Assembly: GCA_017480185.1 (NCBI GenBank)
Contig: JAFVBC010000013.1
Span: 1-62,661 of the forward strand
Direction: 5' to 3'
Length of the DNA stretch: 62,661 bases
Source: Bacteroidales bacterium
GTDB taxonomy: Bacteria > Bacteroidota > Bacteroidia > Bacteroidales > P3
Part shown: positions 42,887-51,320 of the stretch, piece by piece
How the letters are laid out: each line of letters starts with the position of its first letter
Position numbering within the stretch: the first letter of the stretch is position 1
Translations under genes and position numbers: made by a program
Notes under the pieces: generated by a model
Database searches by the model: none
Told to the model about the DNA's origin: nothing
Seen by the model: the letters and a program-made list of their open reading frames with translations, nothing else

Positions 42887-45800
42887 ATGAAAAAAGCAAT
42901 CGCCATACTCTCGTTCGTTCTGACACTTGCTGTCGGAGCAACGGCACAAAAACAAACCCCAGCACAGCATCAACACGACCTCTACCGTCAGGCCACCGAC
43001 CTTTATCAAAAACAGAAATACGCCGCAGCCCAAGAAATATACGATCGCATTGCCAACGGTCAGAGCGCGCGTACCGATCAAACCACTGCCGATGCCCACT
43101 ATTTTGCGGCTGTATGCTCGGAAAAGCTTGACAACGACGATGCTTTCTTCCGTCTTGAAGAGTTTTTGCGTCTGTATCCACAAAGCGGACGGTGCAACAT
43201 GGCACGGTTCTATCTGGGTAATTTCTACTACACACGTGCCGACTATGGTCGCGCACTGACCTACTATCGCGCTGTTGACGCAAAGGAAGTGGAATACAAC
43301 CACCGAAGCGAATACAACTTTAAGATGGGCTACTGCCTGTTTCAACTGGGCGATTACGCTAAAGCCTCGCAGCTGTTTGCCCAACAAATAGGTGGTCAAT
43401 CGAAGTATCAAGCCTCGTCGCTCTACTATTATGCCCACATACAGTATGTTAACGGTCAGTACGAGTTGGCTCTGAAAAACTTCAAAGAACTTGAGAAAGA
43501 CCGTAAATTTGCTAAAATAGTCCCCTCCTACCTTGCAAGAATATACTACTATCTCGGTCGCGAAGAAGAATTGCTTGAGATGGCTCCACGGCTCATCAAC
43601 GACAAAAACACATTCAAACGCGAAGAGATATACCAAATGATTGGAGAGACCTACTTCAATAGGGGTCAATATGCCCAGGCCATAGAGCAATATCGCATGG
43701 TGGAAACCCACAGCGATGCACAAGGCAAAACCTGCACCCCTCACGATAACGACTATCAAATGGGGTATAGTTACTACATGCTTCACCAATACGATAGCGC
43801 GGCTCGCTACCTGGAGCGTAAAACCAACTGCGACGACTCGGTTGCACAAAACGCCACATATACCCTTGCCGACTGTTACATCCACCTGGGAAAAAACTAC
43901 GATGCTCGGAGCATGTTCCTACAAGCATCAAAAGTTGGCATCAACAACAAAATAAAAGAAGACGCCCTATTCAACTATGCCAAACTGAGTTGCGAACTGA
44001 ACCAGAACGCCTACAACGAAAGTATTAAACTCATACAACAATATCTCTCTAAATACCCCAAGAGTAGCCACCGAACCGAAGCCCAAGAAATACTGACCGA
44101 CCTGTATAGCACCACCAGCAACTATAAGGACGCCATAGCCATGCTGGAAAACATTCCCAACCGCAATGCTAAACTTGAACAGGCCTATCAGCGTGCCGTA
44201 TTCAATCGTGGCATTGAGTTGACCAACAGCGGTAAGCAACAAGAAGGCGTTGAAATGTTTGAAAAAGCCGTAAAAATAAACGCCATCCCGCAAACCACGG
44301 CCGAGGCATCCTACCTCCTTGCCGAAGCTCAATACGCCAGTGGCAAGTACAATTTATCTGAGAAGAATATCAATAAATTCCTCCTTTCGTCGTTCTCCAA
44401 TAGTTCGGTCTACGCCGAACCAGCTCGATATACCTACGGCTACCTACTCATGCGTCGGGGAAAATACGACGAAGCCCAAGAGACTTTCGAAGATTTGGCA
44501 AAGCGGTTAGGACGAAAGAGCGACGAAGCTAACAACGCAATGCTCAACGACACATACAATCGCCTCGGCGACTGCCTATATGTGCAGAGTCATTTCCAGC
44601 AATCTATCGAACAGTACAACAAGGTGATCTCGGCTAATGCCAAAGATGCTGACTATGCCACTTTGCAAAAAGCACTGGCATACGGGGCTATGGGGCAAAA
44701 TAGCGAGAAACTAACCTATCTTAACTACATATTTGAACGCTTTGATAATTCGCCCTTGAAATCGAAAGCCATGCTCGAAATTGCAAACACCTACATGGCT
44801 TGCGACAACAATGAGATGGCTTTGACCTACTATACCAGTTTTATAAAGCAGTATCCTCATAGTTCCTACGTCAAAAGTGCATTGTTAAATGTGGGATTGA
44901 TATACTACAATACCGACCGCTACGACCAAGCCTTAAAGACATACGACAGGTTGCTGACAGATTATCCAGGCACTGGAGAGGCACGTGATGCACTGGCCAC
45001 AATCAAGAATATCTATATTGAACAAAACCGAGTGGACGACTACTTCACCTACGTGAAGAGCGCCACCAAGATGAATGTGTCGGCCGTGGAACAAGACTCT
45101 ACCACGTTTCTTTCAGTTGAGAACCGTTACCAACAAGGCGATTACGAGAATGCTGCAGCTGGTTTCGAAGGCTATCTTTCCAAGTTTCCTAATGGGTTGT
45201 TTGCAGTAAAGGCTCACTATCTGTTGGCCGACTGTTATTTCCGTCAGGGGCAAAATAGTCAAGCCTTGCCACACTATCTATCGGTTGTACAAAGTGGCAA
45301 CAACCAATATGCCGAACGTTCGCTCTACAACGCTGCAAACATTGCGTACAATGCAGGCAACTATGCTCAAGCAGCGACGCTCTATCAGCGTCTTTCGGCC
45401 AATGCCGAGAGCGACAAAAGTCTGCTTCAAGGCAAAATTGGCAGTCTGCGTTGCGCTGCTTCCTTGGGGCAACATGCATCGGTGATACAAGCCGGACGCA
45501 TGGTTATCAACGAGCCTAAAGCCACTTCTGACCTAAAAGAGGAGGCCTATCTGACAATGGCTCGCAGTTGTTTCAACAATAATCTTCGCGATTCGGCCAA
45601 TGCCTATTACACACATCTTACCACATCGGCCAATGGCGAGTATAATGGCGAGGCGCGATGCCGTATGGCAGAGATAGTGATGCTGCAGCAAGACTATGCC
45701 AAGGCAGAGAAGATGATTGAGAGCATCGTGGCCGATGCCACCAACGACTACTGGCTTGCCTATGCCTTCATCCTATGGGCCGACATCTATTACGCCCGCG

Positions 45801-45958
45801 GAAACAACATGCAAGCCAAGCAAACCTTGCAGAGTATTATTGACAACTACGACGGAGCCGAGTTGGTGGCAGTGGCCCAAGCCAAGCGCAACGCCATTAT
45901 TGAGGCCGAGCAACAACCCACCAACGACCCCGAAACGGAGTTAACCATTGAATTGTAA
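42887..45958 (+). CDS. Large exported tetratricopeptide-repeat protein
   Basis: The 1023-residue protein has a signal peptide (KKAIAILSFVLTLAVGATAQ, cleavage after residue 21) and then almost only helical repeats with TPR spacing and A..Y..A....P signatures, such as KYAAAQEIYDRIA near 44-56 and DRYDQALKTYDRLLTDYPG near 683-701. I estimate 15 or more degenerate TPRs. Such repeats bind proteins; being exported, it probably works in the periplasm or at the inner face of the outer membrane. It is followed 21 nt later by an outer-membrane barrel gene, and the pair is likely to work together. The acidic C-terminus (EAEQQPTNDPETELTIEL) has no sorting signal. Confidence 0.88.
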   Translation: MKKAIAILSFVLTLAVGATAQKQTPAQHQHDLYRQATDLYQKQKYAAAQEIYDRIANGQSARTDQTTADAHYFAAVCSEKLDNDDAFFRLEEFLRLYPQSGRCNMARFYLGNFYYTRADYGRALTYYRAVDAKEVEYNHRSEYNFKMGYCLFQLGDYAKASQLFAQQIGGQSKYQASSLYYYAHIQYVNGQYELALKNFKELEKDRKFAKIVPSYLARIYYYLGREEELLEMAPRLINDKNTFKREEIYQMIGETYFNRGQYAQAIEQYRMVETHSDAQGKTCTPHDNDYQMGYSYYMLHQYDSAARYLERKTNCDDSVAQNATYTLADCYIHLGKNYDARSMFLQASKVGINNKIKEDALFNYAKLSCELNQNAYNESIKLIQQYLSKYPKSSHRTEAQEILTDLYSTTSNYKDAIAMLENIPNRNAKLEQAYQRAVFNRGIELTNSGKQQEGVEMFEKAVKINAIPQTTAEASYLLAEAQYASGKYNLSEKNINKFLLSSFSNSSVYAEPARYTYGYLLMRRGKYDEAQETFEDLAKRLGRKSDEANNAMLNDTYNRLGDCLYVQSHFQQSIEQYNKVISANAKDADYATLQKALAYGAMGQNSEKLTYLNYIFERFDNSPLKSKAMLEIANTYMACDNNEMALTYYTSFIKQYPHSSYVKSALLNVGLIYYNTDRYDQALKTYDRLLTDYPGTGEARDALATIKNIYIEQNRVDDYFTYVKSATKMNVSAVEQDSTTFLSVENRYQQGDYENAAAGFEGYLSKFPNGLFAVKAHYLLADCYFRQGQNSQALPHYLSVVQSGNNQYAERSLYNAANIAYNAGNYAQAATLYQRLSANAESDKSLLQGKIGSLRCAASLGQHASVIQAGRMVINEPKATSDLKEEAYLTMARSCFNNNLRDSANAYYTHLTTSANGEYNGEARCRMAEIVMLQQDYAKAEKMIESIVADATNDYWLAYAFILWADIYYARGNNMQAKQTLQSIIDNYDGAELVAVAQAKRNAIIEAEQQPTNDPETELTIEL

Positions 45959-45979
45959 CACACAGAGAGATTGAACAAT

Positions 45980-47716
45980 ATGCAACTGAAAAGCATTCTT
46001 GCCATTGGGGTAATTCAGTTATGCAGCCTTACTGTTTTGGCGCAGACACAACCTCAGAACACATACAACGAGAACGTGGTGGTGCAAGGGCACTACCGTC
46101 CAGAATTGGAGCAACAGCAGAAACTCTATTTTCCTGTGCGCATCAACGACACTGCCGCCAAAGCATCGCACCACTACACCTATACCATCCAACCCACAAG
46201 GCTGAAAGCTCTTTACGAGCCCACCCGAATAAAGGCGGCAAGGGTAATAGGCGAACCTGCAACACGTCTGTATAACAACTACTTCCGCGTTGGCTTTGGC
46301 AACTATTTCTCACCTCTATTCGATGCTTATTTTAGTTCAACTCGCGACAAAAAGAAGACCTATGGTGCAAGCATCAACCACCTCTCGTCGTGGGGTACTT
46401 TGCCCGATTACGGTAAAAACCACTTTGGTCAAACCAATGTAACCCTATTTGGAAAGTACATAATCAAAGAAAAGTTGCAGTTACACAGCGACCTATCTTA
46501 CCTCCACGACCACAACCTATACTACGGTTTTACCGACTCGACCCTACTTGCCACCTTGGTAAAGCAACGCGATGACATATCAACCACCGACTATACGGCA
46601 TCGTACAACACGGCCACATGGAACATTGGTCTGCAAAACATGCAGCTTGATGAACGAAAACTCGGTTATGCGGCCAACGTTAAACTATCCGACTTGTGGG
46701 CTGGTTACGGCCAAAACGAGTTTAATCTTACCCTCACAGCCGACGTGCGCTACGGTTTTAACATCAAAAACAAATACGATGGCGTAGCCTATCTACACAC
46801 CGAGTGGGATGGTTTCTTGCAACGTTTCAATGCCCCCGATGCAGCCAGTATGCCCTTGGGCTTCAGCCCAACCGCCATCACCGACACCACTCGCAGCAGC
46901 AAGAATATAGTGAAGATAAATCCTTATGCCGACTTCACATCCAATGGGCTGCAGTTCCACGTCGGGTTCACCGCCGCATGGGATGGTTTCTCACAGCAAA
47001 CGGTGTTCCGATTCTTCCCCGACGTGGTGGTTACCAAGAAAATATTCAACGATCTTATTGCCATTGACTTGGGAGCAACTGGTAGCATCGAATCCAACAG
47101 CATCGCATCGGTCAGTGCCATCAATCCCTATCTGTCGCCAGGAGCACAATTCGAAGCCACCCGCCACTACGACTTCCTTTCGCACCTGCGATGGAACATA
47201 AGTCGCAAACTTGAAGCCCGAGCCGAGGTGGGCTACTCGCTTGTGCAAAACGACCTTACCTTCGCTACCGACACAAATTATCTGCTTGGCAATGTATTCA
47301 GTCCTACATTTTTTGATAACAATCGGTTCAACGTTGGAGCAAGCGTCGACTTTGTGAACGACGAGATACTGCACCTTCAAGCCGGAGGCCACTGGTACCA
47401 CTATGCACTGGCCGACGACAACGCCCTGCTATGCTATCGTCCCACTTGGGATGCGCACCTTACAGCACAGGCCAACTATCACGATCGTTGGCTGCTAACC
47501 CTCGAAGGTCGCCTGCTTAGCAAAATGACCGACGACCATGGAGACGACATGCCCATGCGCTACGGCATCAATGCCGAGGTAGAATACCGCCACAACAAGG
47601 CCATAAGTTTCTTTGTCAAGATGAACAACCTGGCTTTTCAACGCTACTATCTGTGGCGCAACTACCCCTCGCAGCGTGGTCTGTTCTTGGTCGGACTGAC
47701 CTATACGCTCAACTAA
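45980..47716 (+). CDS. Outer-membrane beta-barrel protein
   Basis: The 578-residue protein has a signal peptide (core SILAIGVIQLCSLTVLAQ, cleavage near 20). A short N-terminal segment (NENVVVQGHYRPEL) resembles the box seen in TonB-associated barrels, but no plug domain follows. From about 95 on, alternating strands rich in Tyr, Phe and Trp run to the last residues (LFLVGLTYTLN), like a barrel closing strand. The ATG at 45980 was chosen over a TTG 9 nt upstream. With the TPR protein it forms a two-gene unit of a type common in Bacteroidota, of unknown function; the barrel may carry the TPR partner or be assembled by it. Confidence 0.78.
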   Translation: MQLKSILAIGVIQLCSLTVLAQTQPQNTYNENVVVQGHYRPELEQQQKLYFPVRINDTAAKASHHYTYTIQPTRLKALYEPTRIKAARVIGEPATRLYNNYFRVGFGNYFSPLFDAYFSSTRDKKKTYGASINHLSSWGTLPDYGKNHFGQTNVTLFGKYIIKEKLQLHSDLSYLHDHNLYYGFTDSTLLATLVKQRDDISTTDYTASYNTATWNIGLQNMQLDERKLGYAANVKLSDLWAGYGQNEFNLTLTADVRYGFNIKNKYDGVAYLHTEWDGFLQRFNAPDAASMPLGFSPTAITDTTRSSKNIVKINPYADFTSNGLQFHVGFTAAWDGFSQQTVFRFFPDVVVTKKIFNDLIAIDLGATGSIESNSIASVSAINPYLSPGAQFEATRHYDFLSHLRWNISRKLEARAEVGYSLVQNDLTFATDTNYLLGNVFSPTFFDNNRFNVGASVDFVNDEILHLQAGGHWYHYALADDNALLCYRPTWDAHLTAQANYHDRWLLTLEGRLLSKMTDDHGDDMPMRYGINAEVEYRHNKAISFFVKMNNLAFQRYYLWRNYPSQRGLFLVGLTYTLN

Positions 47717-47756
47717 CACCACTTTTTCTCAAAACCACACAAAGTCCTTCTGCACT

Positions 47757-49073
47757 ATGGACTATAAGCAAACACTCGACTTCATGTACTCGTCGTTGCC
47801 CATGTACCATCGCATAGGGCAAGCGGCCTATAAAGCCGACCTCAACCCCACGCTGCACTTCATGGAGGCACTGGGACATCCCGAGCAACAATTCCGCTCG
47901 CTGCACGTGGCTGGCACCAATGGTAAAGGCTCGGTGAGCCACCTGTTGGCCTCGGTGCTGCAAGAGGCTGGCTACAAAGTGGGGCTCTACACATCGCCCC
48001 ATCTGGTCGACTTCCGCGAACGCATACGCATAAACGGTCAGATGATTGGCACCGACGAGGTGACACATTTCATTGAAAAAAATAAAGACATCATAACACA
48101 GGAGCGCCTGTCATTTTTCGAAATGACTGTTGGGATGGCCTTCGACCACTTTGCTCGCCACCACGTAGACGTGGCCGTGATAGAAGTAGGCATGGGTGGG
48201 CGACTCGACTCTACCAATGTCATCACACCGCTGCTGAGCATCATCACCAACATCTCGCTCGACCACACTCAATTTCTGGGCAACACCCTGTCGCAGATTG
48301 CGCGTGAAAAAGCTGGCATCATAAAGAGCAACGTTCCCGTGGTGATCGGGCAAACACAGAGCGAGACCACCCCCGTCTTTACCTCCATAGCCCAAAGCCT
48401 CGATGCTCCGATAAGTTTTGCCGACCAGCACTTCCGCATAGTGCCCACCCACACCACTGCCGACACACTGCACTTCAGCCTCGAAACGCTTCCTGGCAAA
48501 CCTGTCCTAATGCCGTCCGACTGCGTTTTTTCTTGCCCTCTATCGGGTTCCTACCAACTAAAGAACCTTGCCACCCTGATGCAGGCCCTATACACACTGC
48601 GCACCACCAAAGCACTTTGTTTCACCGACCAAAACATCCATGACGGCATTGCCAACGTGGTGAGCAACACCCACTTGCAAGGACGGTGGCAGACAATTGG
48701 AACCAAGCCATTGACAATTTGCGAAACCGCCCACAACGAGGATGGCATACGCTCAATGCTTGAACGTATCGACACCATACCACACCACCAACTGCACATC
48801 GTCTATGGCTGCGTAAACGACAAGGACTATGCACACATCCTGCAGCTCTTACCCAAAGAAGCCAAATGGTACTTCTCGCAACCCAGCGTGCCTCGCCGCT
48901 TAGAAGCCAACCTATTGCAGCAAGCAGCCGCACAACTGGGCATCAACGGGCAAGCCTTCGACAATGTGCAGGAGGCCATTGCCACAGCTCGCAGCCATGC
49001 ACAAGCCGACGATCTTGTGCTCATAACCGGTAGCATCTTCTTGGTGGCCGACGCGCTGCAAGGCAAGAAGTAG
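47757..49073 (+). CDS. folC: Bifunctional folylpolyglutamate/dihydrofolate synthase
   Basis: FolC adds glutamate to dihydropteroate and later to folates, keeping them in the cell. The Mur-ligase-type ATP loop GTNGKGSV is at 53-60, preceded by LHVAG. VAVIEVGMGGRLDSTNVI (about 139-156) is the folC signature, followed by LDHTQFLGNT (about 167-176) with the metal-binding His. The C-terminal ligase domain ends near ITGSIFLVADAL. The protein has 438 residues, normal length. It lies 40 nt after the barrel gene and is closed by a strong terminator. The formyl-THF cyclo-ligase at 0.8 kb is in the same pathway area. Confidence 0.96.
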   Translation: MDYKQTLDFMYSSLPMYHRIGQAAYKADLNPTLHFMEALGHPEQQFRSLHVAGTNGKGSVSHLLASVLQEAGYKVGLYTSPHLVDFRERIRINGQMIGTDEVTHFIEKNKDIITQERLSFFEMTVGMAFDHFARHHVDVAVIEVGMGGRLDSTNVITPLLSIITNISLDHTQFLGNTLSQIAREKAGIIKSNVPVVIGQTQSETTPVFTSIAQSLDAPISFADQHFRIVPTHTTADTLHFSLETLPGKPVLMPSDCVFSCPLSGSYQLKNLATLMQALYTLRTTKALCFTDQNIHDGIANVVSNTHLQGRWQTIGTKPLTICETAHNEDGIRSMLERIDTIPHHQLHIVYGCVNDKDYAHILQLLPKEAKWYFSQPSVPRRLEANLLQQAAAQLGINGQAFDNVQEAIATARSHAQADDLVLITGSIFLVADALQGKK

Positions 49074-49099
49074 TATTTTTTTTATTGTCTCAATTATTG

Positions 49100-49137
49100 G
49101 AGGGGCGCCGCCACAGGCGGCGCCCCTCATTTTTTTT
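49100..49137 (+). terminator. folC terminator
   Basis: A perfect 13-bp GC-rich stem (49100-49112 with 49116-49128) with a 3-nt loop is followed by a run of T from 49130. Its outer arm GAGGGGCG and inner CC are the same as in the glyS terminator. Confidence 0.92.
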
Positions 49138-49161
49138 ACCCAACAAGACCTTTTTTAAGCC

Positions 49162-49248
49162 ATTTTATCGCCCTATCAACACCCTCATTTCCAGCGCTAC
49201 TCCAGGAGATGATAAGGAGATGATAGGGAGTTGATAGGGCGATGATAC
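49162..49248. repeat. Phased 11-bp inverted repeat element F
   Basis: Inverted units lie at 49162-49172, 49173-49183 and 49184-49194 (the innermost decayed). The centre is 49195-49204 (10 nt). Direct units lie at 49205-49215, 49216-49226, 49227-49237 and 49238-49248 with triplets AGA, AGA, AGT, CGA; all four keep TGATA. It lies between convergent folC and hup, outside both terminators. Confidence 0.9.
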
Positions 49249-49303
49249 GTACATGACTCCTCCTTGCCACCTCGTTCCCTTGCACCTGCCACATCGCAGA
49301 GAC

Positions 49304-49335
49304 AAAAAAAAGAGGATGCCCCTACGGACATCCTC
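49304..49335 (-). terminator. hup terminator
   Basis: Read on the minus strand, GAGGATG (49335-49329) pairs with CATCCTC (49318-49312) across a 10-nt loop and is followed by eight T. It lies about 22 nt after the hup stop. Confidence 0.85.
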
Positions 49336-49357
49336 AATTCTTACCTCTTACTAAATT

Positions 49358-49618
49358 TTAGATAAGGTTGCTACCAGCCTTGAATTTAGCAACTTTCTTG
49401 GCGGCCACTTTAACGGTTTTGCCAGTTTGAGGATTGCGAGCAGTGCGAGCGTTGCGCTTCACAACCGAGAATGTGCCAAAGCCAATCAGGCTCACTTTCT
49501 CGCCTTTCTTCAACTGTTCTTGAATGGTCGATAAGACGGCATTCATAGCTTCTTTCGAAGCAACCTTGCTCATGCCGGTCTTTTCGGCGATAGCATTAAC
49601 TAATTCAGTCTTGTTCAT
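49358..49618 (-). CDS. hup: HU family DNA-binding protein
   Basis: This 86-residue nucleoid protein starts MNKTELVNAIAEKTGMSK and has the HU signature GFGTFSVVKRNARTARNPQTG (46-66), the beta arm that inserts Pro (here in RNPQTG) into the minor groove. The C-terminal strand KVAAKKVAKFKAGSNLI is complete. HU bends and compacts DNA as a dimer. It is a single gene with its own promoter and terminator. The HU-like domains of the SPOR protein at 19-22 kb are a distant relative. Confidence 0.97.
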   Translation of the reverse strand: MNKTELVNAIAEKTGMSKVASKEAMNAVLSTIQEQLKKGEKVSLIGFGTFSVVKRNARTARNPQTGKTVKVAAKKVAKFKAGSNLI

Positions 49619-49661
49619 GGTGAAAATGTTTAATGAATTATGTGTTACAACATTGACACTG

Positions 49662-49689
49662 CAAATATAGTTGTTTTTTATTTCTACAA
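49662..49689 (-). promoter_or_regulatory. Candidate hup promoter
   Basis: On the minus strand TATATTTG (49669-49662) is a full -7 match. The nearest TTTG (CAAA at 49687-49690 on plus) gives a 17-nt spacer, slightly short. The leader to the hup ATG would be about 35 nt. Confidence 0.5.
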
Positions 49690-49734
49690 AGCTTTTTTTT
49701 CGTCTGTAGAGAAAAGTTTTTCAGACACTTACAC

Positions 49735-50670
49735 CTACAACACTAATTTCCAACCACTTAACTTATTACCTCGTAGAAAGTCGGCCACCGAATTTTTTCG
49801 TTTTCCGCTCATTTGCAGGTACTCAACGCAAATATAACCGTCGGCAGTTCCAAGTTTCAGAGCCTCCTTACCGTCGGTCAACAACTGGCCTACGGCAGCC
49901 TGACCAGTGATTGTGGCCGATGCAGAGTATATTTTTATGTCGACCATCTGACCGTCGGGACGTTGCATGGTAACGAATGCCCCAGGATAGGGTGATAGCC
50001 CACGCACAAAGTTCACCACCTTTTGCGTTGGTTGGTTGAGGTTTATACGACAGTCGTTCTTGAATATCTTCGGAGCAAGCGTTGGCGTACCCATTTGCTT
50101 GCGAGGTTTGAGTGTACCTTTTTCGAGGCCATCGAGCGTGTCGAGCACCAGTCGCCGACCGAGATCGGCGAGACGATCGTGCAGTGTTTCAGCGTTGTCG
50201 AGCGGACTAATCGGTGTGGGCACTTGCATCAAGATGTCACCCTCATCGATATTATGGTTCAGCAAAAAGGTGGTTACACCCGTTTCGATGTCGCCATTTA
50301 TCAAGGCATGGTTTATCGGGGCCGCACCCCGATAGCGAGGCAACAAGGCTGCATGCAGGTTGAACGTGCCTTTTAATGGCATGCTCCACACCTCCTCGGG
50401 CAACATTCTGAAAGCCACCACCACAAACACATCGGCATTCCAAGCTCGCAATGCCGACAGAAAGTCGGGATCGCGCAGGCGCTGGGGTTGCAGCAATGGC
50501 AAATCGTTCTGCACGGCATAGCGTTTCACATCGCTCTCCGTCATACGTTGTCCGCGCCCCGAGGGTTTGTCGGCCACCGTAACCACGCCCACCACCTCGT
50601 GGGCTGAAAGCATAATTGCATTAAGCGAAGCTACGGCAAACTGTGGCGTACCGAAAAAAACTACTCGCAT
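49735..50670 (-). CDS. fmt: Methionyl-tRNA formyltransferase
   Basis: Fmt formylates initiator Met-tRNA using 10-formyl-THF. The N-terminal catalytic domain has VVFFGTPQFA (3-12), the FNLHAALLPRYRGAAPIN signature (103-120) with catalytic Asn104 and His106, and the IDEGDIL motif (141-147) with the catalytic Asp. The C-terminal tRNA-binding domain (about 205-311) has the NFVRGLSPYPGAF segment. The start ATG 50670 gives MRVVFFGTPQF; another ATG lies 9 nt upstream. The gene overlaps the end of ribH by 10 nt, so the two are cotranscribed. It ends before hup, which has its own promoter. Confidence 0.96.
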   Translation of the reverse strand: MRVVFFGTPQFAVASLNAIMLSAHEVVGVVTVADKPSGRGQRMTESDVKRYAVQNDLPLLQPQRLRDPDFLSALRAWNADVFVVVAFRMLPEEVWSMPLKGTFNLHAALLPRYRGAAPINHALINGDIETGVTTFLLNHNIDEGDILMQVPTPISPLDNAETLHDRLADLGRRLVLDTLDGLEKGTLKPRKQMGTPTLAPKIFKNDCRINLNQPTQKVVNFVRGLSPYPGAFVTMQRPDGQMVDIKIYSASATITGQAAVGQLLTDGKEALKLGTADGYICVEYLQMSGKRKNSVADFLRGNKLSGWKLVL

Positions 50671-51137
50671 AGGGCACACATTTTCAACGCCGTTACGGCT
50701 CCCTCAACTCCTTTATTGCCATGCCTACCACCCGAGCGTTGCTTGGCTTGATCGAAAGTATCGGTGGTCAGCACGCTGAAAATAACAGGCCGTTCGTGCT
50801 TCAAAGAAACGTTCATCAACCCTTGCGACACTGCTTGACAAATAAATTCGAAATGACGAGTCTCGCCTTGAATCACACAACCGATACAGATAACAGCGTC
50901 GAGTTGATGAGCCTGCAACATCCAATCGGCGGCAGTGGGCAACTCGAAAGTGCCAGGCACACGGCGCACCATCAGGTCGTCTTCGGCGACACCATTTGCA
51001 AGCAGTGTTTGCACAGCACCATCAAGCAGTGCATCAGTTATTTCGGCATTCCACTCGGCAGCCACAACCCCTATCTTTCGCCCATTGCCGCTGGGCACCT
51101 GTGAGGCATCGTAATCGGAAAGGTTAGTCTTTTTCAT
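50661..51137 (-). CDS. ribH: 6,7-dimethyl-8-ribityllumazine synthase
   Basis: RibH makes the lumazine precursor of riboflavin from 5-amino-6-ribitylamino-uracil and dihydroxybutanone phosphate, usually as a 60-subunit shell. The protein (158 aa) shows AEWNAEITDALLDGA near the N-terminus, VPGTFELPTAADWML (about 59-73), the phosphate-binding CIGCVIQGETRHFEFI (about 81-96) with catalytic His, and SGGRHGNKGVEGAVTAL (about 133-149). No FMN riboswitch is visible upstream; a sigma-type promoter is. It is cotranscribed with fmt. Confidence 0.96.
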   Translation of the reverse strand: MKKTNLSDYDASQVPSGNGRKIGVVAAEWNAEITDALLDGAVQTLLANGVAEDDLMVRRVPGTFELPTAADWMLQAHQLDAVICIGCVIQGETRHFEFICQAVSQGLMNVSLKHERPVIFSVLTTDTFDQAKQRSGGRHGNKGVEGAVTALKMCALCE

Positions 51138-51174
51138 ATCGTTAAGTTCATTTTGGTTAACCAGTTGACAACTG

Positions 51175-51206
51175 CAAAATTACACCATTTTCCACTATCC
51201 ACACAA
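51175..51206 (-). promoter_or_regulatory. Promoter of ribH-fmt
   Basis: On the minus strand TTG (51206-51204) and TAATTTTG (51182-51175) are 21 nt apart, matching the consensus. The ribH ATG follows about 38 nt later. It is back to back with the rpsP promoter, only about 30 nt away. Confidence 0.68.
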
Positions 51207-51237
51207 CGCAGTGCCCATCAAGAAAAGCAAAAAATAT

Positions 51238-51267
51238 TTGCAGCACAAGCAAAAAAACGTATCTTTG
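51238..51267 (+). promoter_or_regulatory. Promoter of rpsP
   Basis: TTG at 51238-51240 and TATCTTTG at 51260-51267 are 19 nt apart, a full consensus match about 54 nt before the rpsP ATG. Confidence 0.75.
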
Positions 51268-51320
51268 CATAGGACTGAATGTCCGTTAAAAACAAACAAA
51301 ACACTTAAAATCAAAACATT

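Noticed and set aside
3-49248. CRISPR array for the 11-bp repeats
   Set aside because: Units are only 11 bp, adjoin without spacers and switch orientation at a 10-nt centre; no cas genes are present.
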